Below the pieces are notes generated by a model. That model did not search any database, was not told the DNA's origin, and saw only the letters and a list, made by a program, of their open reading frames with translations. From positions 1 to 25,685 of the IMG/VR virus record IMGVR_UViG_3300042376_000353: a stretch of DNA of 25,685 bases; one strand, given 5' to 3'. Of the stretch, positions 1 to 7,698 are shown one piece after another. Source of the DNA: a virus. Position numbers and translations under genes: made by a program. Every line of letters starts with the position of its first letter. The first letter of the stretch is position 1.

Positions 1-237
1 AAGTGACCGCGACGCTGGCCGCGCACTCAGGATTGGCGAAGTGACGCCCCGGCTTTTGGGTCCTGGGCCACGCCTCCGTCAAGGGTGATCCTGCGGCCAC
101 CTTTGTATCTTGACAACTGTTCTCAATAAGGTTGCCCCACAACCAGCAAACCCAGTGATAGCAAGGCCCGGCGTTCTCAATAAACCGACCTACTGAGAAT
201 TGCAACCACCTGCAACCCTGTCCATAGCTTGGTTGCA
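1..237. other. Gene-poor region upstream of terminase, candidate packaging/control site
   Basis: No complete gene is convincing here. The first 88 bases stay open in one + frame (2-88) and another + frame stops at 42-44, so the tail of an upstream gene may be present, but nothing recognisable can be read. From about 110 the DNA is rich in short repeats: an 11-bp direct repeat (119-129 and 173-183), a TGAGAA inverted match at 194-199, and a 9-bp perfect inverted repeat (199-207 with 231-239) that runs into the terminase start codon. TTGACA at 110-115 resembles a -35 box, but no good -10 box follows at 16-18 bp. In lambdoid phages cos and terminase-binding sites lie just upstream of the small terminase gene, so a packaging role is a reasonable inference but unproven. 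Confidence 0.4.
119..183 (+). repeat. Direct repeat GTTCTCAATAA, two copies
   Basis: GTTCTCAATAA occurs at 119-129 and again at 173-183, with start points 54 bp apart, about five turns of B-DNA. The second copy can also pair with TGAGAA at 194-199. Iterated short sites in front of a small terminase gene are typical of terminase or regulator binding sites; the binding protein is not known here. Confidence 0.55.
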
Positions 238-239
238 AT
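199..239. promoter_or_regulatory. Inverted repeat over the terminase start, with CCATAGC motif inside
   Basis: ATTGCAACC at 199-207 is the exact reverse complement of GGTTGCAAT at 231-239. A further TGCAACC lies at 211-217. The arms flank CCATAGCTTG (222-231), a variant of the motif that recurs before later genes. TTGCAA (200-205) and TAGCTT (225-230) are 19 bp apart and could be loose -35 and -10 elements. The right arm overlaps the ATG at 238, so a bound protein could block both transcription and translation of terminase. It could equally be a terminase recognition site. Confidence 0.45.
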
Positions 240-822
240 GGGAAATCCGCTCAACAGCACCAAGGGCGCCGAGCTAATCGAGACCCAGACCGGCCGCCGC
301 TGCACCCGCCAAAACCTGGACAAGCTCTGCGAGCGTGGGGCGCTTCGCGGCAGTCCTTGCATCCTGCAAGCCAAGCCGTTGCGGGTGGATGCTGACCTGC
401 TGGTGAGTGAGTACTTGGCCAAGGTGTCACCACATCAAGCCGAAGCGCAGCAGCCAAGGGCCAAGCGTGAGCCAGCAACGCCACGGCCGCCACGGCCACC
501 ACGGCGCCAGCCGGCGGAGAGCGCGCCACCACCTGAACCAGCAGGCCTACCTGACTACAACGTCAGCCGTGCCCGTTCTGAATACGAAAAGGCCAACCTG
601 CTCGAGCTGGACCGCAAGACCAAAGAGGGCCACCTGCTGCGCCGTGAGGATGTAGAGCAGGCCTGGGGTGGTGCGGTGAACATCACCCGCACCAGATTGC
701 TTGGTGTGGCCAGCACTGCCAGGCAGCGCATCCCGCACCTGGAGACCGAGGAGGTGGAGCTGATCACCACGCTAATCCGCGAGGCCCTTGAGGAGCTGGC
801 CGCTGGAGAGCTGAATCAATGA
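238..822 (+). CDS. Terminase small subunit (Nu1-like)
   Basis: Predicted 194-aa DNA-packaging subunit that would recognise phage DNA and bring in the large terminase. The N-terminal third (starting MGNPLNSTKGAELIETQTG) looks like a small helix-turn-helix DNA-binding domain of the Nu1/excisionase type. A Pro/Arg/Ala-rich linker follows (about residues 70-105). The C-terminal half is helical and charged, with a conserved-looking SEYEKANLLELDRKTKEG stretch and an acidic end suited to binding the large subunit. I chose ATG 238; a TTG at 229 would add three residues, and neither has a good Shine-Dalgarno. The stop overlaps the next start (ATGA). Size, position and overlap with a GpA-type terminase support the call; direct sequence similarity is weak, as is usual for this family. 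Confidence 0.82.
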   Translation: MGNPLNSTKGAELIETQTGRRCTRQNLDKLCERGALRGSPCILQAKPLRVDADLLVSEYLAKVSPHQAEAQQPRAKREPATPRPPRPPRRQPAESAPPPEPAGLPDYNVSRARSEYEKANLLELDRKTKEGHLLRREDVEQAWGGAVNITRTRLLGVASTARQRIPHLETEEVELITTLIREALEELAAGELNQ

Positions 823-2717
823 TCAACGCCAACCCTGCAGAGCTGACGCGCCAGATCCTGGCTGGCTTCAAGCCACCACCGCGGCTGCAGCTGAGCCAGT
901 ACGCAGACGAGTTTGCGGTGATGACTGGCAACGCTGCGGAGAAAGGCAAGTGGAACACGCTGCCGTATCAGCGCGAGATCCTCGACAGCTTCACCAACCC
1001 GGCGGTGGAGACCGTCGCCATCATGAAGTCCGCCCGCGTGGGCTGGACGAAGATGCTTGGCGTGGTGGTGCAGTACTACAGCCACCAAGACCCCTGCCCG
1101 GTGATGATCGTGCAGCCGGTGAAGGAAGACGCCGAGGGCTACAGCAAAGAAGAGATCAAGCCACTCTTTGAAGACACGCCGGTGCTGCGCGGGCTGATCT
1201 CAGAGAGCAAATCTCGCGGCACCGCCAGCAACACAATCCTGCTGAAGCAGCTGGGGAACGGCGGGCTGATCGACATCGTGAACGCTGCCAGCGGCAGATC
1301 GTTCCGGCGCAAGAGCAGGAAGGTGGTGCTCTTTGATGAGGTGGATGCTTACCCGAAGCTGGATGAAGGCGACCCGATCAAGCTGGGCCGCAACCGTGCT
1401 GATTACTACTGGGACCGGAAAATCGGCCAGGGCGGCACGCCGATATTTGTAGGAGGCAAGACCGAGGAGGCGTTTCTGCGCGGTGATCAGCGGCGCTTTT
1501 TTGTGCCGTGCCCGTTCTGCCAGACCATGCAGGTGCTGCGCTGGGAGCAGATGGAGCGCGAGGGCACAGCCGCCGGCTGCTACCGCTGCGAGAACTGCGC
1601 CGATCTGATCCCGCACAGCAAGAAGCGCTGGATGGTGGAGCGCGGTGAGTGGCGGCCAACTGCTGAATCACAGCAGCCAGGCCTGGTGTCATTCCACATC
1701 TGGGCGGCCTACAGCTACAGCCCGGCAGCTGATTGGAGCGTGCTGGTGCGCGAGCACGCCGAGGCGCTTGACGCCATGCGCAAGGGCGACCCTGATGCGA
1801 TGCAGACGTTCCGCAACACCGTGCTGGGGCTGCCTTGGGAAGACACACTGTCAGGCAAGCTCACCGGCGACGGCCTGGCCGAACGGCGGAAGAACGAGGC
1901 CACCGGCAACGGCTACGCCGTGGGCACCGTGCCTGCTGGCGTGCTGCTGATCACCGCTGGCGTTGACGTGCAGGGCGGCGGCGGCACTGTTGGCGAGCGG
2001 CTGGTGGTGACGTTCTGGGGCTGGGGCCGCGGCGAAGAGGGCTGGCACCTAGGCCACTTCGAAATTGACGGCGACCCGCAGCAGGCTGAGACCTTGGCGC
2101 AGCTCGATCAGATCGCCGCCACCAAGTGGAAGCGCGAAGACGGCATGGAGCTACGGGTGAGCATGGGCGGCATTGATGACGGTGGCATCGCTACCCAGGA
2201 GGTGAGGGAATGGTGCCGCACCCGCTCGGCGCAGTGGGTGCCGGTAAAGGGTGCGCCGCAGAAAGGCAAGCCATTGCTCAGCCGTGGAGTGCCGGTGGAT
2301 GTGAACCGCAAGAACCAGACGACCAAACGCGGCGTGATGCTCTATCACGTCGGTTATGACGCCAGCGTCAATCACCTGCAGGGCCGGCTGAGGGTGGAGC
2401 AACCCGGCCCGAGTTATCTGCACCTTGGCGCAGCGGCTACTGATCAATTCCTAGCTGAGCTGTTCCCGTGGAAGCGAATGCCTAAGCGCGACAAGGGCCA
2501 GACCGTTTACAGCTGGATCCTGCCAAGGGGCGCCAGAGATGAGGGCGGAGATTGCACCCGCTACGCCTACGCCGCTCTGCAACTGGTGGCTCGCCGCTAC
2601 AACCGCGCCACGATGTGGGACCAGCTCGAGGCCGGCCTAACGAAAGCCGCACCCGAGACCACCAGGCGCCGACCTGCTGCAGCACCACGGCCAGGCGGAT
2701 TCGTGTCTGGCTGGTGA
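819..2717 (+). CDS. Terminase large subunit, GpA family
   Basis: 632-aa packaging motor: ATPase that drives DNA into the prohead and nuclease that cuts the concatemer. Close in length to lambda gpA (641 aa). The N-terminal ATPase shows an adenine-side motif (LPYQREIL, ~48-55), a deviant Walker A (K70-SARVGWTK-78) and a Walker B (VVLFDEVD, 169-176). A Cys cluster, CPFC then CYRCENC (~231-258), resembles the zinc-binding insertion seen in this family. The nuclease half begins near AGVDVQ (~380), with acidic residues in GVDVQ and in IDDGG expected to bind metal. A Pro/Arg-rich tail ends the protein. It starts within the stop of the small subunit, so the two are translationally coupled. Confident assignment. 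Confidence 0.96.
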   Translation: MINANPAELTRQILAGFKPPPRLQLSQYADEFAVMTGNAAEKGKWNTLPYQREILDSFTNPAVETVAIMKSARVGWTKMLGVVVQYYSHQDPCPVMIVQPVKEDAEGYSKEEIKPLFEDTPVLRGLISESKSRGTASNTILLKQLGNGGLIDIVNAASGRSFRRKSRKVVLFDEVDAYPKLDEGDPIKLGRNRADYYWDRKIGQGGTPIFVGGKTEEAFLRGDQRRFFVPCPFCQTMQVLRWEQMEREGTAAGCYRCENCADLIPHSKKRWMVERGEWRPTAESQQPGLVSFHIWAAYSYSPAADWSVLVREHAEALDAMRKGDPDAMQTFRNTVLGLPWEDTLSGKLTGDGLAERRKNEATGNGYAVGTVPAGVLLITAGVDVQGGGGTVGERLVVTFWGWGRGEEGWHLGHFEIDGDPQQAETLAQLDQIAATKWKREDGMELRVSMGGIDDGGIATQEVREWCRTRSAQWVPVKGAPQKGKPLLSRGVPVDVNRKNQTTKRGVMLYHVGYDASVNHLQGRLRVEQPGPSYLHLGAAATDQFLAELFPWKRMPKRDKGQTVYSWILPRGARDEGGDCTRYAYAALQLVARRYNRATMWDQLEAGLTKAAPETTRRRPAAAPRPGGFVSGW

Positions 2718-2718
2718 T

Positions 2719-2728
2719 GCATAGCCTG
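2719..2728 (+). promoter_or_regulatory. CATAGCCTG motif copy before gpW-like gene
   Basis: GCATAGCCTG lies between the terminase stop (2717) and the ATG at 2734. TAGCCT (2722-2727) fits a TANNNT -10 box. If it is one, transcription would start at or next to the ATG and the mRNA would be leaderless. Part of a set of similar sites at gene boundaries (222, 4889, 8247, 10963, 20148). Function is inferred only from recurrence and position. Confidence 0.45.
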
Positions 2729-2733
2729 AGGCC

Positions 2734-3309
2734 ATGACAGTTCCCGCCACCATTCGGGCCGGCACGACCGTAGGGTGGGTGGAGCCGCCGGCGGTGGATC
2801 TTGACGGCAATGCAGCTACATCAGCTAGTTGGACGCTGATCTCCTACCTGCGCACGAATACAAACCACAAAGGTGCCACTGTTACCGGCACTGCCCGTGC
2901 CGATGGCGGCTGGAATATGGCGATCACCGCCACCACCTCCAGCGGATTTGACGCCGGCACGTGGTACTGGGAGACCCGGATCACCAGCGGCGCCACGGTG
3001 CTGACCATTGGATCTGGCACCACGCAGGTGTTGCCGGGTCTGAACTACACCGGTCAGCCTGCTGCCTTCAACGGCCAGAGCCAGGCCGAGCAAGACCTTG
3101 TAGCGGTGCAGGCCGCAATTCGCGCGATCGTCAGCAAGGGCGCCAAGAGCTACACCATCGGCAGCAGGCGCTTTGATGCTGCTGACCTGGGCCAACTGAT
3201 GCAGCGGGAATCACAGCTCAAGGCGATCGTGGCCCGCGAGCGTGCCGCCGAGAAGATGGCTGCCGGCCTGGGTGACCCGCGCTCGCTCTACGTGCGGTTT
3301 GGGCGATGA
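2734..3309 (+). CDS. Head-tail joining protein, gpW-like C-terminus with extra N-terminal beta domain
   Basis: 191 aa. The C-terminal ~75 residues (Q116-E170) carry the pattern of lambda gpW, the small protein that closes the packaged head and prepares it for the tail: a helix (AEQDLVAVQAAIRAIVSKG), a short beta hairpin (KSYTIGSRRFD) and a second helix (AADLGQLMQRESQLKAIVARE). Gene order agrees, since W lies between terminase A and portal B in lambda. The first ~105 residues are not gpW: they are rich in Thr/Gly/Trp and beta-strand patterns and look like an Ig-like or jelly-roll domain. Lambda gpW is only 68 aa, so this is an unusually extended version. It overlaps the portal gene by 4 bp (ATGA). 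The gpW call is moderately sure; the N-domain role is unknown. Confidence 0.72.
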   Translation: MTVPATIRAGTTVGWVEPPAVDLDGNAATSASWTLISYLRTNTNHKGATVTGTARADGGWNMAITATTSSGFDAGTWYWETRITSGATVLTIGSGTTQVLPGLNYTGQPAAFNGQSQAEQDLVAVQAAIRAIVSKGAKSYTIGSRRFDAADLGQLMQRESQLKAIVARERAAEKMAAGLGDPRSLYVRFGR

Positions 3310-4877
3310 GCAAGCGCAAGGCCAAGCAGCCCCAGCAGCCGGCCCCGGCCGCCCCCCGCCGCAGCCGGCGCGCCTACGAAGGCGCCCTGGTGTCACGCCT
3401 CACGGCTGACTGGGTAACCAGCTCGACATCAGCAGACGCTGAGATTGATGGCAGCTTGGTGCGGTTGCGCAATAGGGCGCGGCAGCTGGTCAGGGACAAC
3501 GGCTACGCGCAGCAGGCGCTGCGCTGCATTGTCTCCAACGTGATTGGAACCGGCGTCAGGATGCAGGCCCAAGTGCCGGCGGCGGCCGGCGGCGGCCGAC
3601 CAGACACCACGATCAATGACGCCATCGAGCGGCGGTGGGCCCATTGGTGCCACGCCGACACCTGCCACGCTGCCGGCCAGCTGAGCCTGCAGGAGATAGC
3701 CCGGCTGGCATGGCGCGCCATGGCTGAATCTGGTGAGGTGTTTATTCGGCTGGTGCCCGAGGCCATGGGCGCCGGCGTTGTGCCGCTGGCCCTGGAGATC
3801 CTTGAGGCCGATCTGGTTGACGAGAGCAAGACATCAGGACCAGAAACTGATGGTGGTGAGTGGCGCATGGGCGTGCGCGTCAACCGCTGGGGGCGGCCCA
3901 TTGCCTATCGCTTCAGGACACGGCACCCGGGCGACGTGTCGGGATCGGTGGGTTATTCAGTGGTCGATGTCCCGGCTGATCAGGTTCTTCATTTACGCCG
4001 CATAGAACGCCCCGGCCAGACGCGAGGCGTTCCTTGGTTCGCTGCAGCAATCAAGAGCTTGCATCACCTTGCCGGCTACCAAGAAGCTGAAGTGGTGCGA
4101 GCCCGCGCCGCCAGTAGCCTGATGGGATTTATCACCAGCCCTGAAGGCGAGCTGATTGGTGATGACGTTTACGACGCCGAGCGCGTCAGCAACTTTGAGC
4201 CTGGGGTTTTCAAATACCTAGCGCCTGGTGAATCGGTCAGCGTGCCTCAACTCGACGCGCCTGACGGGCAGTTTGAACCATTCCTGCGGGCCATGCTGCG
4301 CGGTGTTGCGGCATCAACCGGCTGTAGCTTTGAGCAGGTCAGCAATGACTACAGCCAAAGCAACTACAGCTCCAACCGGATGAGCCGGCAAGATTCCATT
4401 GAGATGTGGAAAGGTGAGCAGCAATACGCCATCGAACATTTCTACCGGCCGATCTTCCAGCGGTGGATGGATGCAGCTGTTGGTGTTGGCGATCTGTCGC
4501 TGCCCAACTACGACACCATGCGCGATCGCTACCAGTCCGTCCGTTGGTATCCACGGGCCTGGGGCTTCCTTGATCCGAAAGTGGAGATCGGCGCTTACAA
4601 GGACGCTGTCCGCTGCGGCTTCATGACGCAGGCGCAGGTAGTGGCCGAGCAGGGCGGTGATCTTGCCGAACTGATGCGCGACCTGGCGGCAGAGCGAGAG
4701 ATGGCACAACAGCTGGGCCTGACCCTTGACATCGACGCCGGCAAGGTGAGCAACGCCGGCCTGACGCAGGCTCGGCCGCCTGGTTCGATCATCCCCCAGG
4801 ACGCCTACGCGCCGGATGACACCGCAGCCGATGCCAGCAGTAACGAACCTGGCAACGACACGGAGGATTTGGCCTAA
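3306..4877 (+). CDS. Portal protein, lambda gpB-type
   Basis: 523-aa subunit of the dodecameric portal ring at the head vertex, the channel for DNA entry and exit and the dock for terminase and connector proteins. Family features seen: a basic N-terminus, the block LVRDNGYAQQALRCIVSNVIGTG (given here only by its span ~62-84), IRLVPE, a DLV motif after LEILEA, VLHLRRIERPGQTRGVPWFA-like text around 226-245 (portal hallmark H-x5-RPGQ-x-RG-P), and SNDYSQSNYSS followed by W near 345-370. The C-terminus is acidic and low complexity. Length is near lambda gpB (533 aa). The stop overlaps the next ATG (TAATG). Confident. Confidence 0.95.
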   Translation: MSKRKAKQPQQPAPAAPRRSRRAYEGALVSRLTADWVTSSTSADAEIDGSLVRLRNRARQLVRDNGYAQQALRCIVSNVIGTGVRMQAQVPAAAGGGRPDTTINDAIERRWAHWCHADTCHAAGQLSLQEIARLAWRAMAESGEVFIRLVPEAMGAGVVPLALEILEADLVDESKTSGPETDGGEWRMGVRVNRWGRPIAYRFRTRHPGDVSGSVGYSVVDVPADQVLHLRRIERPGQTRGVPWFAAAIKSLHHLAGYQEAEVVRARAASSLMGFITSPEGELIGDDVYDAERVSNFEPGVFKYLAPGESVSVPQLDAPDGQFEPFLRAMLRGVAASTGCSFEQVSNDYSQSNYSSNRMSRQDSIEMWKGEQQYAIEHFYRPIFQRWMDAAVGVGDLSLPNYDTMRDRYQSVRWYPRAWGFLDPKVEIGAYKDAVRCGFMTQAQVVAEQGGDLAELMRDLAAEREMAQQLGLTLDIDAGKVSNAGLTQARPPGSIIPQDAYAPDDTAADASSNEPGNDTEDLA

Positions 4878-6754
4878 TGAGCAACGTCCATAGCCTAAGC
4901 GCAGGAAAAGCCGCGCCAATGGAACAACGCGACTACGACGGTAAGCCGCTTTACCGCAATGCGGTGGTGGCGAGCTGGTGCCGCGCGGAGGATGACCCTG
5001 ATGTAGTCGAGTTCAGCTTCTCCTCAGAGGAGCCAGTCGAGCGCTACTTCGGGATGGAAGTTCTTAGCCATGCCCCTGGCGCGATGAACATGGCCCGCCT
5101 TAATTCAGGGGCGGCGCCATGGCTCTGGAACCACAATCCCGATGTGGTTCTTGGCGGAGTCGAGAGGGCTTGGCAGGGCAATGACGGGCGCGGCATGGTT
5201 CGCACCCGCTGGAGCCCCAACACCAAGTCCGAGGGCTCCGAGGAGTGGAAGGTCAGGCAGAACTGGGAGGCGGGAATTATCCGCAACGTCTCTTTCATGT
5301 ACTCCATCGATGCGCCACTTGATCTCAAGTCGCGTGAGGGTGTGGCGCTGGTAATAGCGTTCACGCCGATGGAGGTCTCGACCGTCTCCATTCCAGCCGA
5401 CGCCACCGTCGGCCAAGGCCGAGCAATCGGCAAAACCGCGGCCCCGGCCGCAGACCAAACCCAATCTCCCTCCACCATGGAAACTGTTGACCTGGCCCAG
5501 GAGCGGGCGGCGGCTGCAGCCGATGCCGTTACCGCTGAGCGTGGCCGCATCGCGGCGATCACCAGCCTTACCCGCGAGCACGGCGCCGACGATCTAGCCG
5601 GCGATCTGATCGCATCCGGTGCCACCGAGGCCGATGCCATGCGCACCGTGCTGGGCGCCATTGCCAAGCGCACCAAGCAACCCGCCACCCCTGCCACCCC
5701 TGCTCAGCCAATCGCCGGCGCATCTGCTGACATCGGCCTGACCGACAATGAAGCCCGCAGCTTCAGTTTTCTGAAGGCCATGCGGGCCCAGCTATTTCCC
5801 AACGAGCGGGCCTTCCAGGAAGAGGCTGCCTTTGAGCGCGAGGCCAGCAACGCCGCTGCGCAGCGGATGGGCATGAGTCCTAAGGGCATCTTGATCCCTA
5901 ACGACGTGCTCAGCCGGTCCCTGACCGCTGGCCAGGCTTCCGCCGCTGGAGACCTGATCTTCACCGATGCCCGCCCCGGTTCGTTTATTGAGCTATTGCG
6001 CAAGCGCAATTTCTTGACCGGCCTGGGTGTAACAATCCTGTCTGGACTAACCGGCCCTGTGGGCATCCCCAAGCAGACCGGCGCCAGCCAGGTCTACTGG
6101 AAGGGTGAAGGCGTGGCCGCAGCCGAATCTGAGCCCAGCGTTGGCCAGGTCACGATGACGCTCAAAGAGATGTCGGCGTGGACCCGCTTCTCTCGTTCGC
6201 TGATGCTGCAAAGCTCCATCGACGTTGAGACGTTTGTCCGCAATGACTTGGTGACCGTGATGGCCCTAGAGCAAGCGCGTGTTGCTCTCTATGGCCTGGG
6301 CTCATCCTCTCAGCCCGAGGGCCTGAAGCTGACCACCGGCATCAACACCAAGGACTTCGCCGCCAACCAGCCCACCTATGCGGAGCTGGTGGACATGGAG
6401 ACCCTGGTTGCGGCCGATGACGCCGACATTGACACCATGGGCTACGTCACCAACGCCACAATCTACGGCGGCTTTAAGACCACCGAGAAGGCAGCCAACA
6501 CCGCTCAGTTCGTTCTGGAGCCTGGCGGCACCGTGAACTCCTACGGGGTAGTTCGCTCCAATCAGGTGGAGGCTGGGGACGTGTTCTTCGGCGTCTGGAG
6601 TCAGCTTGTCCTGGGCCTTTTCGGTGCCGTAGATCTCCAGGTCAACCCTTATAGCGAAGACAAGGAGGGCAACATCCGCGTTGTGGCTCATCAGGCCATC
6701 GACTATGCGGTGCGTCATCCCCAGGCCTTCTGCCGCGGCAACAACACCCTGTGA
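4877..6754 (+). CDS. Fused prohead protease and HK97-fold major capsid protein
   Basis: 625 aa combining two functions that are separate genes in HK97. Residues ~15-185 are a U35-type prohead protease: candidate catalytic His86 (WLWNHNPDV), Ser139 (RNVSFMYSI) and acidic Glu166 in the family signature EVSTVSIPAD. Residues ~200-270 are Ala/Glu-rich and helical, resembling the scaffold/delta region removed during maturation. Residues ~295-625 are an HK97-fold capsid subunit (RSLTAGQASAAGD, then VYWKGEG, LEQARVALYGLGSSSQPEG, and a C-terminal HPQAF). The protease would be expected to cut between the halves after assembly. ATG 4877 overlaps the portal stop (TAATG). ATG 4919 (MEQRDYDGKPLYRNAVV) is a serious alternative, because a CCATAGCCT motif lies 21 bp before it. 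Confidence 0.93.
   Translation: MSNVHSLSAGKAAPMEQRDYDGKPLYRNAVVASWCRAEDDPDVVEFSFSSEEPVERYFGMEVLSHAPGAMNMARLNSGAAPWLWNHNPDVVLGGVERAWQGNDGRGMVRTRWSPNTKSEGSEEWKVRQNWEAGIIRNVSFMYSIDAPLDLKSREGVALVIAFTPMEVSTVSIPADATVGQGRAIGKTAAPAADQTQSPSTMETVDLAQERAAAAADAVTAERGRIAAITSLTREHGADDLAGDLIASGATEADAMRTVLGAIAKRTKQPATPATPAQPIAGASADIGLTDNEARSFSFLKAMRAQLFPNERAFQEEAAFEREASNAAAQRMGMSPKGILIPNDVLSRSLTAGQASAAGDLIFTDARPGSFIELLRKRNFLTGLGVTILSGLTGPVGIPKQTGASQVYWKGEGVAAAESEPSVGQVTMTLKEMSAWTRFSRSLMLQSSIDVETFVRNDLVTVMALEQARVALYGLGSSSQPEGLKLTTGINTKDFAANQPTYAELVDMETLVAADDADIDTMGYVTNATIYGGFKTTEKAANTAQFVLEPGGTVNSYGVVRSNQVEAGDVFFGVWSQLVLGLFGAVDLQVNPYSEDKEGNIRVVAHQAIDYAVRHPQAFCRGNNTL
4889..4898 (+). promoter_or_regulatory. CCATAGCCT motif copy near capsid gene start
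   Basis: CCATAGCCTA lies within the first codons of the annotated capsid frame, 21 bp upstream of the alternative start ATG 4919. It differs from the consensus only in the last base. If the motif is a promoter or processing site, it would give a separate transcript for the most abundant virion protein, starting translation at 4919. Confidence 0.35.
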
Positions 6755-6975
6755 TGGCCATGAGGATCAGGATCTTGCGCCAAACCTCAATCAGTGGCCG
6801 ACCTGCTCGAGTTGGCGACGTGTTGGAGGCAACCCCTGCGGATGCCCGGCTACTGCTGGCCATGGGCAGGGCCGAGCGGGCGCCAGATCCTGATCCCGTG
6901 GTGATCACTGCTCCAGAGGCCGCAAAGCCTCGCTCCCGTAAACCAACCCCCCGCCAAACCGATGGCCGTTCATGA
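6754..6975 (+). CDS. Small basic protein after the capsid gene
   Basis: 73 aa, unrecognised by name. It starts at ATG 6754, inside the capsid stop (TGATG), and overlaps the next gene by 14 bp, so it is clearly part of the head operon. The N-terminal half (MAMRIRILRQTSISGRPARVGDVLEATPADARLLLAMGRAE, shown only in part by its key words RVGDVLE and DARLL) matches the usual pattern of small phage proteins next to the capsid gene that begin with a beta strand and then GDV-x-E..DA..L. The C-terminus is Pro/Lys/Arg-rich and probably disordered. An alternative start is ATG 6760. Location suggests a head-completion or capsid accessory role, but none is shown. Confidence 0.7.
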   Translation: MAMRIRILRQTSISGRPARVGDVLEATPADARLLLAMGRAERAPDPDPVVITAPEAAKPRSRKPTPRQTDGRS

Positions 6976-7339
6976 GCTTTCGCTGGACAAGATCGAGCAC
7001 TTCACCCTTCTGGCTACGACTACAATCACCGCTACCGGCAACCAGGCCGGCGTGGACCTTCAAGGATTCGAAGGCGATGTTCAGATTATCCTGGCCGGCA
7101 CTGCTGCTGGTGCTGGCGCTGATCTGACCTTCCGCATTGAAGAGTCAGACGACAACTCGACGTATACCGCCGCCACCGGCGGTGGCTTCACTGCAATTGC
7201 CAACGCTGGATCAAAGCAGGTAATCACCCTGAACAGCAACGACCTCAAGCGTTACATCCGCTTGAGCTGCACTGCTGAGACGGGCACCGCTTCGAGCAGC
7301 GTGACCTGTTTTGGCTACGGACTGAAGAAATACGGCTGA
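6962..7339 (+). CDS. Putative capsid decoration protein
   Basis: 125 aa, beta-rich, Thr/Ala/Gly-rich and without Cys until C112 and C125-side residues; no signal peptide or membrane segment. The text GFEGDVQIILAGTAAGAG, FRIEESDDNSTYTAA and LKRYIRLSCTAETGTASS follows the pattern of phage head decoration or Ig-like capsid proteins (an alternating-strand fold with a central EESDD acidic turn). It sits between the capsid region and the FII-like connector, the place of lambda D/FI-type accessory genes. It overlaps its neighbours on both sides (14 bp upstream, TGATG downstream), which argues for stoichiometric co-expression. The decoration role is inferred from fold pattern and position. Confidence 0.65.
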   Translation: MAVHELSLDKIEHFTLLATTTITATGNQAGVDLQGFEGDVQIILAGTAAGAGADLTFRIEESDDNSTYTAATGGGFTAIANAGSKQVITLNSNDLKRYIRLSCTAETGTASSSVTCFGYGLKKYG

Positions 7340-7674
7340 TGGCACTCACCGAGAACCTAGATGTGTTCTTGGCAGACTTCGGCGTCAGCGTAACTGCTGG
7401 CGCCGTTTCTGGTGTTGGCATCTTGGATATGCCAGGCGAGCTGGTGGCTGATGGAATGGTGATCAGCACTGATTACATGCTGACGGCGAAAGCCGATGAT
7501 TTTGGCAGCCTGCTGTATGGCGACTCAATCCTGGTCAGCAACGATCTTTACAACGTGCGGCAAGTTTTGTCGATTGACGATGGCCGGATGATTCAAGCGG
7601 GCTTACAGCTTGTTACCGCAGCCGCTCAGGCGGTTTATGTGCCCGATGTATTTCAAGCTGGCGTCTATCTCTAA
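7339..7674 (+). CDS. Head-tail connector, FII-like
   Basis: 111 aa, near the 117 aa of lambda gpFII, which joins the filled head to the tail. Seen: FLADFGVSVTAGAVSGVGILD (start of the FII pattern, D-FG-V), a GELV..GMVISTDYMLTAK segment, then FGSLLYGDSILVSNDLYNVRQV and a late DDGRMIQAGLQLV strand. This order (FG, T-Y-LT, FG-L-GD-I, Y-VR, D-G, L-L) is that of the FII/head-tail attachment family. It starts in the stop of the preceding gene (TGATG). It is the last gene of the head module; the next 2.8 kb are virion adhesin-like genes rather than the Z/U genes of lambda. Confidence 0.8.
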   Translation: MALTENLDVFLADFGVSVTAGAVSGVGILDMPGELVADGMVISTDYMLTAKADDFGSLLYGDSILVSNDLYNVRQVLSIDDGRMIQAGLQLVTAAAQAVYVPDVFQAGVYL

Positions 7675-7698
7675 AGTGACCTTAAACAGGCTGATCTC

